NCBI GenBank assembly: GCA_024220525.1
Contig: JAMYWO010000003.1
Span: forward strand, 261,477-325,476
Direction: 5' to 3'
Length of the DNA: 64,000 nucleotides
DNA from: Cochliopodium minus
Lineage: Eukaryota; Discosea; Himatismenida; Cochliopodiidae
The notes beneath the pieces are model-generated. The model was not told the DNA's origin and ran no database searches. It saw only the letters and a list, made by a program, of their open reading frames with translations. Below are positions 45,239 to 57,511 of the stretch, piece after piece (within the stretch, counting starts at the first letter, position 1; every line of letters starts with the position of its first letter). Both the position numbers and the translations under genes were made by a program.

Positions 45239-48200
45239 TTAATTAACATTCATTTCATTATCAACTTTGCTCAAAGTATCTTGAAAATTATTTCTAACTT
45301 TCCAAATAATAAAAGAAATAATAATGACTACAATTAATGATCCTCCAACCACAGCCAAAACAATTCCAATGATAGCTCCAGTTGAAAGTCCTAAAATAAA
45401 ATGAATGAAAAAAATTAATAAAAAATAAATTAAAAGATTTGTTTTTACCTTTACAATTAGATCCTAAAGTAGAAGAAAGAGAAACAGAAAGAGAGTTTTG
45501 TTGATTGTTCACTTTACTTCCAATATTATCGCACTTATTATTTTTGTAGGTGGGTTTCACACTCAGTTGGTTGTTTGAGAAGTTTAATTGTTGAGTGCAG
45601 TTGTAATTTATCAATGAAACATTAACATTTCCTCCCCCTCCTGGCTTTGTATCCAACACCAAACTTATATTCCCACTCAAAGTGACACATCCACTAACAT
45701 TTAATGCAGCTAATTTTACAAATAAAATATTTAAAATATTAAACAACTATAAATAAAAATAACTTTGTAATAAATGTGAAAATGTGAATGAATAAAAAAA
45801 AATCTAAAATAAATAAATATAATAAATATTAAAACATAAATAAAAGAGAATACCATTTTTGTCGGAGAGAGTATTTAAAACAAGAACGATAGTGGCATTG
45901 GAAGATTGATTGAAATTTCCAAGAATGGTGATGGTAGAATGATTTAAAGTGAGAAAATCAGTTGTTACTTCCAAATTTCCTCCAATAACGATAGTTGTTT
46001 GGTTCAATGTGATGGTTTGTGAAATAGTGGTGGTAACATTTGGTGACAAAGGTGAAAAATTGTATCCCCATTCTTTATTTATTCATCCAATAAATTAATA
46101 AGTTTAAATCAAAATGGTAATAAAATTAAATTTATTCAATAATTAAAATTTAATTTATTCAATAATTAGATGACAAAATTTCAAAATTTAAACATTATAA
46201 AATTATTAAATAAAATTTATAAAATAAAATTAATTATAGACAAAAGGATATGAAAGAGGAAAGATGGAAAATAAACCATTTAGATTAAAAAGACAAGAAA
46301 TGTTGAAAAGAGAAGAATCCACTATGATTCCCGTCCCCCCACATTTTTCACAATTCAATACTTTGTATAAACAATCATTTGGTTGTGTTGTTTCTGTTGT
46401 TGTTGACATTATGGTGGATGGAACATTTGTGGAAGGTACTAAAAATATTGAAAATAAATAAAATTAAAAAAATAAATAATTTCAAAAATATTATAAAAAT
46501 ATTAGAAAGAAAATGAATAAAAAATTTAAATTAATAAAATTAAAAATTTATTGAAATGAATAAAAAATCAAAATAATAAATAAATAAAAAAAAGATTTAC
46601 AAGGAGAAAGAGTTGGAGTTATTGTGGAGGGAGTTGTGGTAGAAGGAGTAGTTGTAGAAGGAGTAAGGGTAGAAGGAGTCATTGTGGAGGGAATAAGTGT
46701 GGAGGGAGTTGTCGTGGAAGGAATAAGGGTAGATGGTGTTGTGGTAGAAGGGGTTAGTGTAGTAGGGGGCAAAGAAGAAGGAATACCACATCCATTTGAG
46801 CAATTACAAAATCCATAAGTTATAGGGTTTTCTATTTTTAAAAATAAATAAGATTTACAATTAAAAAAATAAATTTTATTAAATCTTTGTGAAAATATTT
46901 AAAATTAAAATAAAAGTTGTAATATTAAATTTGAATGAAATAATTAAATTAAATTAAAATAAAAAGGAGGAGGGTACCAATGTTCAAATTATCACCAATC
47001 CAAATTTCATGGTCAAAATTAGCGATGATAGTGTCATACAAAGAAGGACAATTGAAAGGGATGGGTTGTGTAGAATCTGAACAATTTCCACTTCCAAATA
47101 CTGAAAATCCTCCATTCAAATCATCATTGTAATAAACTTTTGAAAAACTACATTTATTTTCTAATTTTAAAAAAAAATTAATGAAAATTTTAAAAAAATT
47201 GTTAATTCCTTAAATTTAAAAAAAAATCAAAAAAAAAGAAATTTTGAAAGAAAATATTTGATTCGATGAAAAAAGATTGACCAAAAACTACTCCTAAAAA
47301 AAAGAAAAAAAGAATTAAATTAAATTAAATTGATAAAAAAAAAGAGATTAAAAAAAAAAGGAACCAATGGAAACACCACACTCAGAAATGCAAGAAGAAC
47401 TCATGTTATTCGAAGAATATGAATTTTCTATCAACACCAAAGAGTTTGGATGAATAAATCCGATTAACCCTCCCATTCTTTGGTTTCCGTTCATCTAATT
47501 TATTAAAAAAATAATAAAAAATAATTTAAAAGAAATAAATTTAAAATGAAAAAAAAAGTGAATAAAAAATAATACAAAATGAATAAAATTTGCTAAAAAA
47601 AAAAGAATTTTCATTACACTTGCTCTTGAATATGTATTCGTTATACTTATATTGGGTTGTGAAACAGAACAATATCCTTTTAAAGAAAATAAAAAAGCCT
47701 TCTTTAAAATTTAATTTTATATTTCAGATTGTAGATTTAAATAATTATTTTTTTGAATTCTTAATTAAATTTTTTGGTTTTTTTTTAAAAAATTTACCAA
47801 TCAAACCACCAAGCTGAGAAGAACCAAAGACAGAAACACTAGATTTGACATAACACTGAGTTATGTTGGTATTTATAACATGACCTGATAATCCTCCATT
47901 GTAGTTACCCCCTGTAGAACGTACCACCCCATTACTCACTCCACTCTTCTCCACTCTTCCTCCATTGTTTTGTATTGCCCCAACCAATCCTCCTTTTTAA
48001 TAAAACAAAATAAAAAATTCTCAATAAATTTTCAAAATAATTTTTCTGTATAATATTTTAAATTTCATTTAAATATTTTAAATTTTTATTAAAAATATTT
48101 TAAAGTTTCATATAAATTTTTTCTACCCATTCTGCAATTTCCAAATACTATTTGAGTGTTTGGATTTGAAGGAAATCCGAGATTATGGCAATTGAAGATA

Positions 48201-48941
48201 TTACTTCCAGAATTTAATTGTCTAAATAATTTTAATTTATGAAATTTAAAAGAAGTTAATTATCTGGAAATTACCCAGCAAATGGTCCCACATCTGATTA
48301 ATTTTTGTAAATGGTTGTTTCTGAAAGATAAAATTTTATTTTACCTCTATAATTTGGAGCATTTATTATTGTATTTTGGATGATGGAATTGGAGATGGTA
48401 CTATTTGATGCATATGATGCAAATCCCCCAACATAGTTTGATATTGTTGATGCATTTCCATTTATTATATTACTCTTTGAAGGAGAGGAAGTATTGAAGA
48501 TGATAGAATCAAAAATACAATTGGTGCATTGTCCGAATAACAGAGAAATATAAATCTGATTTGATTCAACATAAAAATCGATAAAGCTTATATTCTTCAC
48601 TATCGCATTCATTCCAAAGGAAAATAAAGCAGTATTATTTGATGATGTGATTATAGTTAAATTATAAACACCATATCCTTCTCCTGATAAACTTCCTTTT
48701 ATTTTTTTTAATTTGTCAATCAATACGAAAATGAAATTTTACCTTGAAATTGTTTTGAAGAATCCCCAATTGGACTAATGTTGGAAGTAGAACAATCAAT
48801 GTTTTGTGTGAGAATATAATTAACAGTTTTATTATTCGTCTTTAAATTATTCAATTCTGTGCAAACAGAAATAGGAATGGTTTGGCAATTATACGTTATA
48901 ATTGCAGAAATCAAAAGATAAACAAAAATCAATCCCTTCAT
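45239..48941 (-). CDS. Secreted-type I membrane glycoprotein with GLUG-like repeats and a Thr/Pro/Ser stalk
   Basis: Many exons; well supported ones are 48941-48743, 48695-48345, 48293-48275, 48221-48127, 47992-47798, 47676-47618, 47494-47365. The exons further downstream are recognised but not all boundaries are fixed. The start MKGLIFVYLLISAIITYNC is a signal peptide. The ectodomain has many N-x-S/T sites and repeated turns of the GLUG/adhesin type (VGGFAS, VGPFAG, GGLVGAI, GGLSGHV, LGGLIG, MGGLIGF), predicting a parallel beta-helix. A (TPSTx) Thr/Pro stalk follows. The end has one membrane helix (GAIIGIVLAVVGGSLIVVII) and a short cytosolic tail. A cell-surface adhesion or matrix role is inferred from architecture. 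Confidence 0.75.
46612..46770 (-). repeat. 15-nt coding tandem repeat, (T-P-S-T-x) stalk
   Basis: About ten copies of a 15-nt unit inside the surface glycoprotein gene, encoding TPSTT, TPSTL, IPSTT, TPSTM and TPSTI variants. The Thr/Ser/Pro composition predicts an O-glycosylated, extended mucin-like stalk. Copy number may vary between strains. Confidence 0.85.
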
Positions 48942-49369
48942 TTTTATTTATTTTAACTATTTTTAGTTCTTGAGAATAAATTTTGGTATTTAAACAATTT
49001 TATTTGACATCTCAAATCTCCGTTGGAATCCAAAATACCAAAGTTAATAAATTTTTAATAAATTTTTATATAATTAATTTTACTTTTTAAAAAATTAAAT
49101 AACTTTTTAGTGAACGATTATTGTATTTTCGCAATGCTATATTATTAAGATAAACTTCCATGATACGACAAATAAAAAAATTCTGGCATTATTTAATTAA
49201 TTAATGATTAAAAAATTTTTAAAAACTTAATAGAGCATACAGTAAAAACAAAGAACACTTATAAATCATAACAAATAAAATAAAATATTCTTTCAGATTT
49301 TTAATAAAAAAAAATATCACTCAATGAAAATGAATAATGGAAAAGAAACAAATGATTTACAAATTAAAT
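48942..49369. other. Intergenic A/T-rich spacer
   Basis: About 430 bases upstream of the glycoprotein signal peptide; holds its promoter presumably. No gene seen. Confidence 0.5.
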
Positions 49370-50549
49370 TTAAAAGAGAGGAGAAGAAGATTTTCCTTGA
49401 AAAGGGCAACTAAATTTCTTTTTACTAATAGTTTTAGGTTTAGTAAGAGAAGATGCAGAGGGTTTATTTGCATCAGAACTTTTCTTGTTGGTGGTATTAC
49501 TGGCTTTCTTTGTTTTGGGGTTTTCCTTTTTCTTGGTTGAAGTATTCTTGGCAGAAGAAATGGAAAGGAGAGATTTCTTTTTTTTAGAAGGAGTTGGATC
49601 ATTTTGAGTAAGAGGAAATTCTTCTTCTACTTTGTCTTCTTTGTCTTTTGTGTCTCCTGTATCTCCATTTTTGCTTTTTTCATTTATCATTTTCTCTTCA
49701 TCTTTCTTGTCATCTTGGTTGTTTGGCTCTTCATTTTGTTTGCCTTCCTCCTTTTCTTCTTTACTACCTTCATTATTAATATTATGGTTTCCTACATTTC
49801 TTGTACCAGAGGTGGAGTTATCATTCGATTGATTATCTTAATATTAAAAAGGAAATTAAATGTAAATAAATTATCAAAAAAAATACCATCACCATTAGAA
49901 TTTTCCAAAGAAGATTCTTTAGATTGATGTTCGATTTTTTTCTTTTTCTCTTTTTCTTTTTGAATTTGAAACTCTCTGTTCCTTTTGTATCTGTTTTGCT
50001 TGATGCAGAACTTGATGTATTGCTCGACAAGATTCTCTTCTCCTTCCACAGATTGATTTCCTTCGCTGAATTGTTGTTCGTACAATTTCTTGGCCATTTT
50101 GATGCTGATTTCCAAATCCTTTTTCTTTTTGGATGCTGATAACTGAGATGCTTCCAATCCTTGTTTGAACCCCAACATGCTCATTGGTTCATTTGGAATC
50201 CATCCGCTATTATTTGAAATATATAAATTTTTTTTTTACATAATTTTTTTTATTTGTGAAATCTCTTACAAATATGGTGTATCATACATCTCTTTGGAAA
50301 CAAATTTGACCAAAATCAAGCCCTCTTTTTTTTCTCTAAGTACACTTCTGCTTAATGTTTCATCATGTTCATTCAAAATCTAAAATTGAGACGATTTATT
50401 AATGGGAAAATTTGAAATAGAAAAGATATTTATAAATTAAATTATTTTTTAATAGAATGAAAAAAGATTTTTACAATTGCAGGCCAGAAAGGTTCGTATT
50501 TTACTTTTGCAAAGATGATTCTTCCAGGATTTAAGTTTTTTAAAGACAT
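49370..50549 (-). CDS. PWWP domain chromatin-type protein
   Basis: Four exons in phase: 50549-50475, 50379-50270, 50206-49887, 49836-49370 (323 residues). Residues about 5-80 are a PWWP domain: PGRIIFAKVKYEPFWPAI (the PWWP core as PFWP), then LILVKFVSKEMYDTPYFGWI. PWWP domains bind methylated histone lysine and DNA through an aromatic cage and a basic face. The next 100 residues are helical and charged (MAKKLYEQQFSEG, YIKFCIKQNRYKR), followed by a Lys/Ser/Pro-rich tail (KKKKSLLSISSAK, TKKKENPKTKK) that looks like nuclear, DNA-binding disorder. A nuclear reader is inferred; no enzyme domain is present. Confidence 0.87.
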
Positions 50550-50704
50550 GTATTTTGATCAGAGTTTTATAATTTACTTTTTTTTTTATATTTTTTGTTC
50601 TTTTCAAAAAAAAAAATGTATAAAAATTAAAAAATAAAAAAAATGATTTAAAATAAAAAAACATAGTTAAATTTTAAAAAAAAAATGTAAATATTTATAA
50701 AAAT

Positions 50705-51740
50705 TTAATTATCTTTTATTCTTCCCATAATATTTCTTAATTTATTATAAACTTTGCCGGCAGGAGAACCCAAAATCAAAGAAAACAAAGCATCTTTGGT
50801 AATTTGTATGTTGTGATAAGAACCCAAAATATGAACACGCTTATCAGCAACAACAATACGAGTTCTGGTAGTATTTTCAATGGCAAATTTAGTTTGTCCA
50901 TCAGTACCAACAATACGTCCAATTGCACGAGCTAATATAAAAAAAAAAGAGATTAATCAAAAGTAGAATAAAATTGATTAAAATTTTTTCTTACACAAAT
51001 TATCTCCTTTCAAAACTTGTTTTACATCTAAAATATTAAATGAATCAACATATAATTCTTCTAGTCTTAACAAAGCAATGCAATCTTTTAATTCAAAACC
51101 TATTTCAAAGATAAAAAAAAAATGTAATAAAAATTATAGCAATAAAGATATTGAATGAGATTTGAAAATGAAAGATAGATTATCAATTTTAAAGATGTTT
51201 TTCTCAAATATTTATTAAAACTTGATTTGTGGAAAATTTAATTTACCAAGCAAAAATGCTTTTACATAATCTTCTCCTTTTTGAAGTGATCCAACTTCTT
51301 TTGTGTATTGTGATGTTTTGAGTTCTACTTTTTTGGTTTGAATGTTAAATCTTACTTGCAATTTGCAATGTTCGATGAGAGGTGTAACCATTTTTGTCCA
51401 TTCAGATTTGAGTGGTCCTAATCTATGTGTAGGTACAGGGATTGCTCTATAATCAGATTTTCCATTCTATATTTTTTGATCAAATACAAATAATTTTGAA
51501 AAAAATGAAGAAATAAATGTGATATGAAAAGAATTAAAAATAATCCTTCAAATATAAATTAATTTCCGAGTGAAAGACAATGATTATTTATAATGATGGT
51601 TTATTATTAATTCTTTATTATGAAGAAATATTTACATTCATTTGATTTGGGGTTAATTGGGAGAATGTTGGATCTTCATTTTCCTCAATATCTTCTTCAA
51701 TATCTTCCTTTTCAATCATATCCATATTATCATCTTCCAT
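50705..51740 (-). CDS. PNO1: PNO1/Dim2, KH-domain 40S ribosome assembly factor
   Basis: Four exons in phase: 51740-51636, 51466-51247, 51099-50995, 50931-50705 (218 residues; human about 252). After an acidic N-terminus come IPVPTHRLGPLKSEWTKMV, the helical LQKGEDYVKAFLLGFELKD, a KH domain with the diverged loop SRAIGRIVGTDGQTKFAIEN, then the family signature TRTRIVVADKRVHILGS and the end LILGSPAGKVYNKLR. PNO1 binds the 3' end of 18S pre-rRNA with Nob1 during 40S maturation and must be nucleolar then cytoplasmic. All family-defining segments are present; this is one of the safest calls in the window. Confidence 0.96.
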
Positions 51741-52246
51741 TGTTTAAATATTGTAAAATAGACAAAATACCTTTCTTTAATTTTTTTTTTTATTTATATT
51801 ATATATAAATTTGAAGAAATATACTGGAATAAAGAAAAAAATACGTAAGAATAAACTCTTTCTTTTCAAATCATTTAAGTGGATTTCAATACAATCAAAG
51901 TATTCTTTGATAATATTCACCTTTCATTATTTATCATAAGATATTTTTATTCTGATCCATTTGCATTGAAATTGCTCATAGAAAGGTTCAAATACAATTT
52001 AAATTACTTTATTTCAACAAAGATTCAGCATTTTATGATTTTTTTTTTTTTTTTTCAAAGAAAAACTAAATTGAAAAAGATATAAGGTTATACAACACTC
52101 CAATCCTCATTGCTTTCTCTTTTCAAAATATCCCTCCTTTATTTTCTATTTTTTTTTTTCTATTTTTTCCAAATATCTCCTTAAATAAAAAATTTATTTC
52201 GAAAAAAATAATAAAAAAATAATAAATAAAATAAAAATCCCTCAAA
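51741..52246. other. Divergent intergenic region, PNO1 (-) / CxxC copy C (+)
   Basis: About 500 bases holding both promoters presumably. A 60-codon frame without an ATG at 51879-52085 is not supported as a gene. Confidence 0.45.
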
Positions 52247-53100
52247 ATGAATATAAATTGTATCAATTGTTCTAATAATAGAATAGATCACCCTCATAAG
52301 TTTAGGAATTCGAATATTAAATGCATTGATTGCAACATCTTTATAAAGGAAGCAAACAAAAATAAAATTTTGAATAGAAAATGTACAACATGTTTTTTTA
52401 ACCACAATGAACATTCTCACATGTTCAGGGGTAATAAAAAGAACTATTTAAAATAAATTTTTTTTTTTTTTTTTACTTATTCGAAATTTCTTCGCTATAG
52501 GTGATAATAAGCAATGCAACAATTGTTTGGGGAAAATTCTAGAGAGATACAGAAAGAATCTTTCAAATGGCAAGTGTAAAAGTTGTCCAAATAACAGAAA
52601 CACAGATCCTCATTTGTTTAAAAATGGTTCTATAAAATCATGTGATGAATGTAGAGTGAAACAACAGGTAAAATGATGAATATATTTAATTAAATTATTT
52701 TAATCACAATACAAAAAATAAAAAATATATATAAATTTTTATATTAATTTTTTTTTAAATCCTTGCATATTCTAAAAAAAAAATATATCTTTAGCTCTAT
52801 CATCAAAGTAAAAAGAAAAGGAAAGAAGCTCAAAACAATTCATCAAGAACAAATAAAAGAATTAATACAACGGGTAAATAAAATTTCCCAAATCCCCTTT
52901 TATTAATATTAAATCTTCAATTCAAATTCAAACTAGATTTTCCAAAAGATACCACTTTAAATTCCCAAATAATTCAAAAAGAAAATCAAATCGACAACAG
53001 AATATTCTATATGAAAAGAGATGAAGAAAATGCAGCAAATACTTTGGAAAAAGAAAAATTCTTTTTTGAATTTATTTTTTCACATCCAAATGAAAATTGA
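52247..53100 (+). CDS. Triple CxxC-module protein, copy C (putative zinc-binding repeat protein)
   Basis: Four exons in phase: 52247-52430, 52501-52667, 52795-52873, 52937-53100 (197 residues). The modules are CINCSNNRIDHPHKF..CIDC, CTTCFFNHNEHSHMF..CNNC and CKSCPNNRNTDPHLF..CDEC. Exon 1 plus exon 2 total 351 nt, the same as in copy A at 9209, and both copies share the third-exon start LYHQ and a linker with TNKRIN/PNKRIN. The tail again ends in a Phe-rich element (KFFFEFIFSHPNEN). Copy C is therefore a close paralog of copy A, 43 kb away, while copy B is more distant. Zinc binding is inferred; function unknown. Confidence 0.82.
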
Positions 53101-53643
53101 AATATGTCCAAAGAATTGATCCTAATTGTTGATAACTCCAAATATATTTGGAAATTTAAAAGTTAATGTAATAAATATAATTTTGAAAAGTATAAAAATA
53201 ATTTTCCTTTTTAGAGGATATAAACCACAAAAATTTGATTGGGAGCGAGAAGGGTTTTTTGTCAAATCTATTTTAAATTTTAATGAAATTTAAAAAAATG
53301 AATAAAAAAATAAAAATTAGAAAAAAAAATCAAATTTGTTGAATATTTGCTTGATTTTTTCTTGAGAACATCAAATAGGTCACAAATTGTGGTAATGTAT
53401 CATGATATTCAGTGTAAAAACGAAAATTTAAACATCTTTAATTTTATTTATTTTATTTTTAAATTCTTTAATAAAGTTTATTCAATTAAGAACAAACAGT
53501 TGAAGTTTTTCATTTTTTCTTATTCCAGCGATACTCATTTTTAATTTTTTCATCTTTTTTGGAAAAAACATAACGATACAGAAGACTAAAAATTAAAAAA
53601 AAATAAATAAAAAAAAATAAAAAAATTTAAAGAAATTAATTTC
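53101..53643. other. Convergent intergenic region
   Basis: About 540 bases between converging genes. Short interrupted frames only; no supported gene. Confidence 0.5.
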
Positions 53644-56600
53644 TTACAAAGAACCAGCACTAAGAAACAAAACAGAAGTGATTCCACCAACCACTAACAT
53701 TTTCCACTTACGGTTGTTGGTAGTGAGAAATTTCTCGTAGTTTTTGCAATTATAAAAAAGTTTGAATTTGAATTGTTGAAGAGAATCCATGTTGTGTAAA
53801 TTGACATTCAAAGGATCAGATGTTCCTAATAAAAAAATTAAAAAAAATAAATTAAAATGAAAACAAATTATTAACAAAACTATTTGCAAAAAAAATTTAA
53901 ATATTAAAAAATAAAAAAATAAATTTTTTTTATCGAAATAAATTTGAAATATAAATTTGAAAATAAAGAAAATTGTTTCCAAAATTAAATGAAATGAAAA
54001 CAAAATTGTTCCCAAAATAAAATTTGAAAAAAAAATAAAATTTTAAAATTTGAAAAAGAAAGTATAAATCAAACAAAAAACTGTTTCAAAAATTAAAAAT
54101 TGAAATAGCAAAAATAATTTTAATGAAAATAAAAAAATTAAAAATTAAAATTATTACATTAAAATTATTAATATTATTTTTTTTTTAATTGAAAAATTCT
54201 TACCATTCATCTTACGACACAAAGAAAGGGCTTTAGACTGAATGTCATTACTTAAACCAGAGGAAGAAGAAGTGGCACTGACCAACAAAAGAGGCAAATC
54301 TTCAGGCAAATGAGGAAGGATGGTGTCTTGAAGTTTCGCTTCCAACCACTCGATGGAAGAGAGGGACTCTGGGTCGTACATCAAACACAACATGTCACAT
54401 TTCTCCATCTCTGAGCTATTTTTGACTATGTCGGAGTTTTCTCCAAAATCTTTCAACTTTATTACAAAAAATAAATAAAAAATTAAAATAAAAAAATAGA
54501 ATAAAATAAAAAAAATAAAATAAAATTAAAAAATGGTGAATAAAATAAAAATAAATTAAAATTAAAAAAAAATCATAAAAATTAAAAAATAATTTATTTT
54601 TTTTATTACGTAGAGATAAGTTTCGCTGTCGACTTCAGTGATGAGACGGTTTCTTGGTTGTTTTTCTTTGGAAATGTTGCCATCAATAATTGAAAGGAGT
54701 TTCGAAGAAGCAGTGGATGTTCCTAAAATAGAAAAAATAATTTTAAAAAATTGTCTTAATTAAAATAAAATAAAATAAAATAAAAAAATAAAAAAAAAAA
54801 ATAAAAATAAAAAAATAAAAAATAAAAAAATAAAAAAATAAAAATAAAAAAATAAAAAAAAAAAGAAATGATTTTTTTTTTTACCCAATAAATAACAAGT
54901 GAAAAAATTTCTGTCTTTTTTGTAAGATTTCTCAAAGAAAGAAAGAGAAAGGTACTGAGGAGAATGAGAGAAACCCAAGTAAGTGAGACACTGAATGGCC
55001 AAGTAAGCGTTTTGAGATGACAAAAAGTGCCAGAGTGACAGAAAAGCGCTGAGGGTGAGGAAATGATCTTTTTTGTTGGAGTCGTAGGTGGAGATGTTTT
55101 TTATGAGTTCTACGTCGAAGGGTACTTTGTTTTCGTCCTTTTCTTCTGAGAATTTCTCGAATATTTGTTGTATTTGTGTCAATGAAATCAGCTTTTCTAA
55201 ATTTAAAAAAAAGGTAATTTTGATTAAGCTTGAATAATTTGAATCTTTTAATTAGTAAAAAAAAATTTCAAAGAAAAAAAATTAAATGTCAAAAAAAAAA
55301 AAAAAAAATTAATTTGAAAAAGTTGTTAAATGGAAATGATCAAACAATTTATCTAATGCAAGGAAATAATAAATTAAAGATAAAAATTTTTGATAAAAGA
55401 AAATGTAATTCTTTTCGAAAAAAACTGATAAATTTAATAACAATAAATTTAAAAACAAAATTATTTAAATTTTTAAAAAAATAAAAGATTTTCTAACCAG
55501 ATCTTTGTTCATTTTCGTTTTCGTTTTCGTTCTCATTTTGGCTTTCGTTGTCAACTGAATATTTTTCAAAGAGATTTTTGAGGAAGGTAGTGGAGTTGTC
55601 ACTGAGTTGTCCCACCACTGATTTTCCTTTGCGAGAAATTTTTTTTCTTTCCACCTCATAGAAAGGTGGAACCAAAAAAGATTTGCTCAAATTCAATTCG
55701 TCATCATATCCTTTTTTAAAATGAAAATAAAATGACTAAAAAAAAAAAAGAAAAAATTTTGAAAATTAATTTTTTTAATTACATGATTAAATTTATAAAA
55801 TCAAAATAAAGATAAACTTTAAATTAAATATCTTTTAAAATGTGATAAAATTAATAAATCAACTAAAATAAAATGAATTAAAAAAAAAAAGAATAAAAAT
55901 TCACCAAATTCTCTTAGAACTCTCCAAGCAGCTTCAGATTTTCCTTTCTCGATAAAACGGCAAACAAGATACTTGAAACCATCAAAAGTGACAAAATAAT
56001 TTTCATTCAACAAAGTTTCTCCCTCTCTTTCCCTTTTCTTCAACAGATTTTTGATTCCTGTTATTTCCTCGTCTATGAGTTTTTCTCCAAAGCATCTTTC
56101 TTGAAAGTAGGTGAGTTCTTTGTTGTTTAAAACTCCATCTCTGTCTTCATCCAATAAATTAAATATTCTCCATAATCTTTGTTTGCATTTTTCTGTCAAA
56201 TTCTTTTAAAAAAAAAAATTAATGAATAAATAAATAAATAAAAAATAAAATTAAAAAAATATTATAAAAAATTAAAAAAATATTTATTGTTTTTTACTAG
56301 AACTTCAGTGTCGCTGTTATATAAAATGGAGATGGGATATGCGATTTCTTTGTGACAATGATTGAATACTGCTTGTACGTTCAAAACGAGTTTGGATGAG
56401 CATTCGATACATACTTCTACTTCTGGAAACTCCATCAAGATAGGATTTACATTTTGTTCCAACTCGTGACTAAAAAAGAAAAGAATCAATAAGAATTGAT
56501 GAATGGGTTATGTTTAAATTAAAAAAATCTGATCTTATTTTTTTCAATATAAATTAAAATATTTAAGAATTATGAGTTCATAACAAATATATTTGGTTAT

Positions 56601-57207
56601 AAATCAAAATTTCAATATCTAGTTTGAAATATCCAAGAATACAAATTATCCAAGTTTTTTGTTTATTCATTTCATACCTATCTTGATTTTCCCATTCCAT
56701 TAAATTGGATGATCTTTCGTCTATTTTAGTTCCTGCCAAAATGATTGGACATTTCTTACTCTTTTCTCCTCTGATCTTTCTTATTCTGATCAACCATTTT
56801 ATAATTGCTTCTCTCTGTCTCTTTTTCTTTTCTTTCTCATCATCTCCAACATAAATAGAACAATTAGAATTGTAAGCCAAAATTATTCCATCAGCATCTA
56901 TTATTTGTTTATCTATAGTCTCATCATCCTCTGATGGAGTATCAATTATTTTCACTCCCATTGTATAATCACTATCAAATTGATCTGCTACTATAGTTGT
57001 CTCTGGGAAAGTCTTTGGAACTTTTTCAATCCATACATCATTCAAAAATGAAGATATCATTGATGTTTTTCCAGATTTAGCTATTTATTTTCAAAAATAG
57101 GTCGTATAAAAGAAAAATAAATTATTAAGAAGATAAGTATTATTTGGTTTTTTTGAAAATGTATTACGATCTCCAATCACAACCATTTTTACATAATCTC
57201 TCATCAT
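53644..57207 (-). CDS. MIRO: Miro (mitochondrial Rho GTPase)
   Basis: Nine exons in phase: 57207-57168, 57080-56678, 56469-56298, 56202-55905, 55710-55498, 55196-54885, 54722-54610, 54456-54204, 53825-53644 (661 residues, the family length). Order: N-terminal GTPase with P-loop GDPKSGKTS, switch Thr in FPETTIV, and GTKID in place of NKxD; EF-hand 1 with canonical loop DEDRDGVLNNKE; a degenerate second EF-hand (STYDSNKKDHFLTLSAF); a second GTPase-like domain whose P-loop is broken (GTSTASSKLL); and a C-terminal outer-membrane anchor (WKMLVVGGITSVLFLSAG) with a very short tail. Miro tethers mitochondria to motors and to ER contacts under calcium control. Confidence 0.94.
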
Positions 57208-57511
57208 TTTTTCACAAAATTACAAACAAACAATATTTATTTTCTCTTCAATTTTTTTTATATTTTTTTTTTTTGGCGCATTATAAAATATTTAACGATT
57301 TTTTTTTAATGAAAATTTGAATCTTTAGATTTTCATTTTAAATTGCACAATTCAATCCAATGTTATTTTCAAAGATTTTCAGTAAAAGAAGAATAAAATT
57401 TGGTTAAAATAAATTTTCTTTGCATGAATATGAAATGCTTGCAACATTCGATTTTCGATTTGTAATCTGATTTATATTCATATGATCATCAAATAAATAA
57501 ATAAAAAAAAA
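57208..57511. other. Divergent intergenic region, Miro (-) / SLC25 (+)
   Basis: About 300 A/T-rich bases between two divergent mitochondrial-protein genes; may be a shared promoter. No gene seen. Confidence 0.45.

Noticed and set aside
46264-46818. Plus-strand frames rich in Val/Glu/Gly
   Set aside because: Antisense of the (TPSTx) repeat and neighbouring exon of the minus-strand glycoprotein.
51879-52085. Possible 68-codon plus-strand protein
   Set aside because: Starts at GTG, has no homology-like motif and ends in a poly-T/Phe run; likely chance in the PNO1/copy C spacer.
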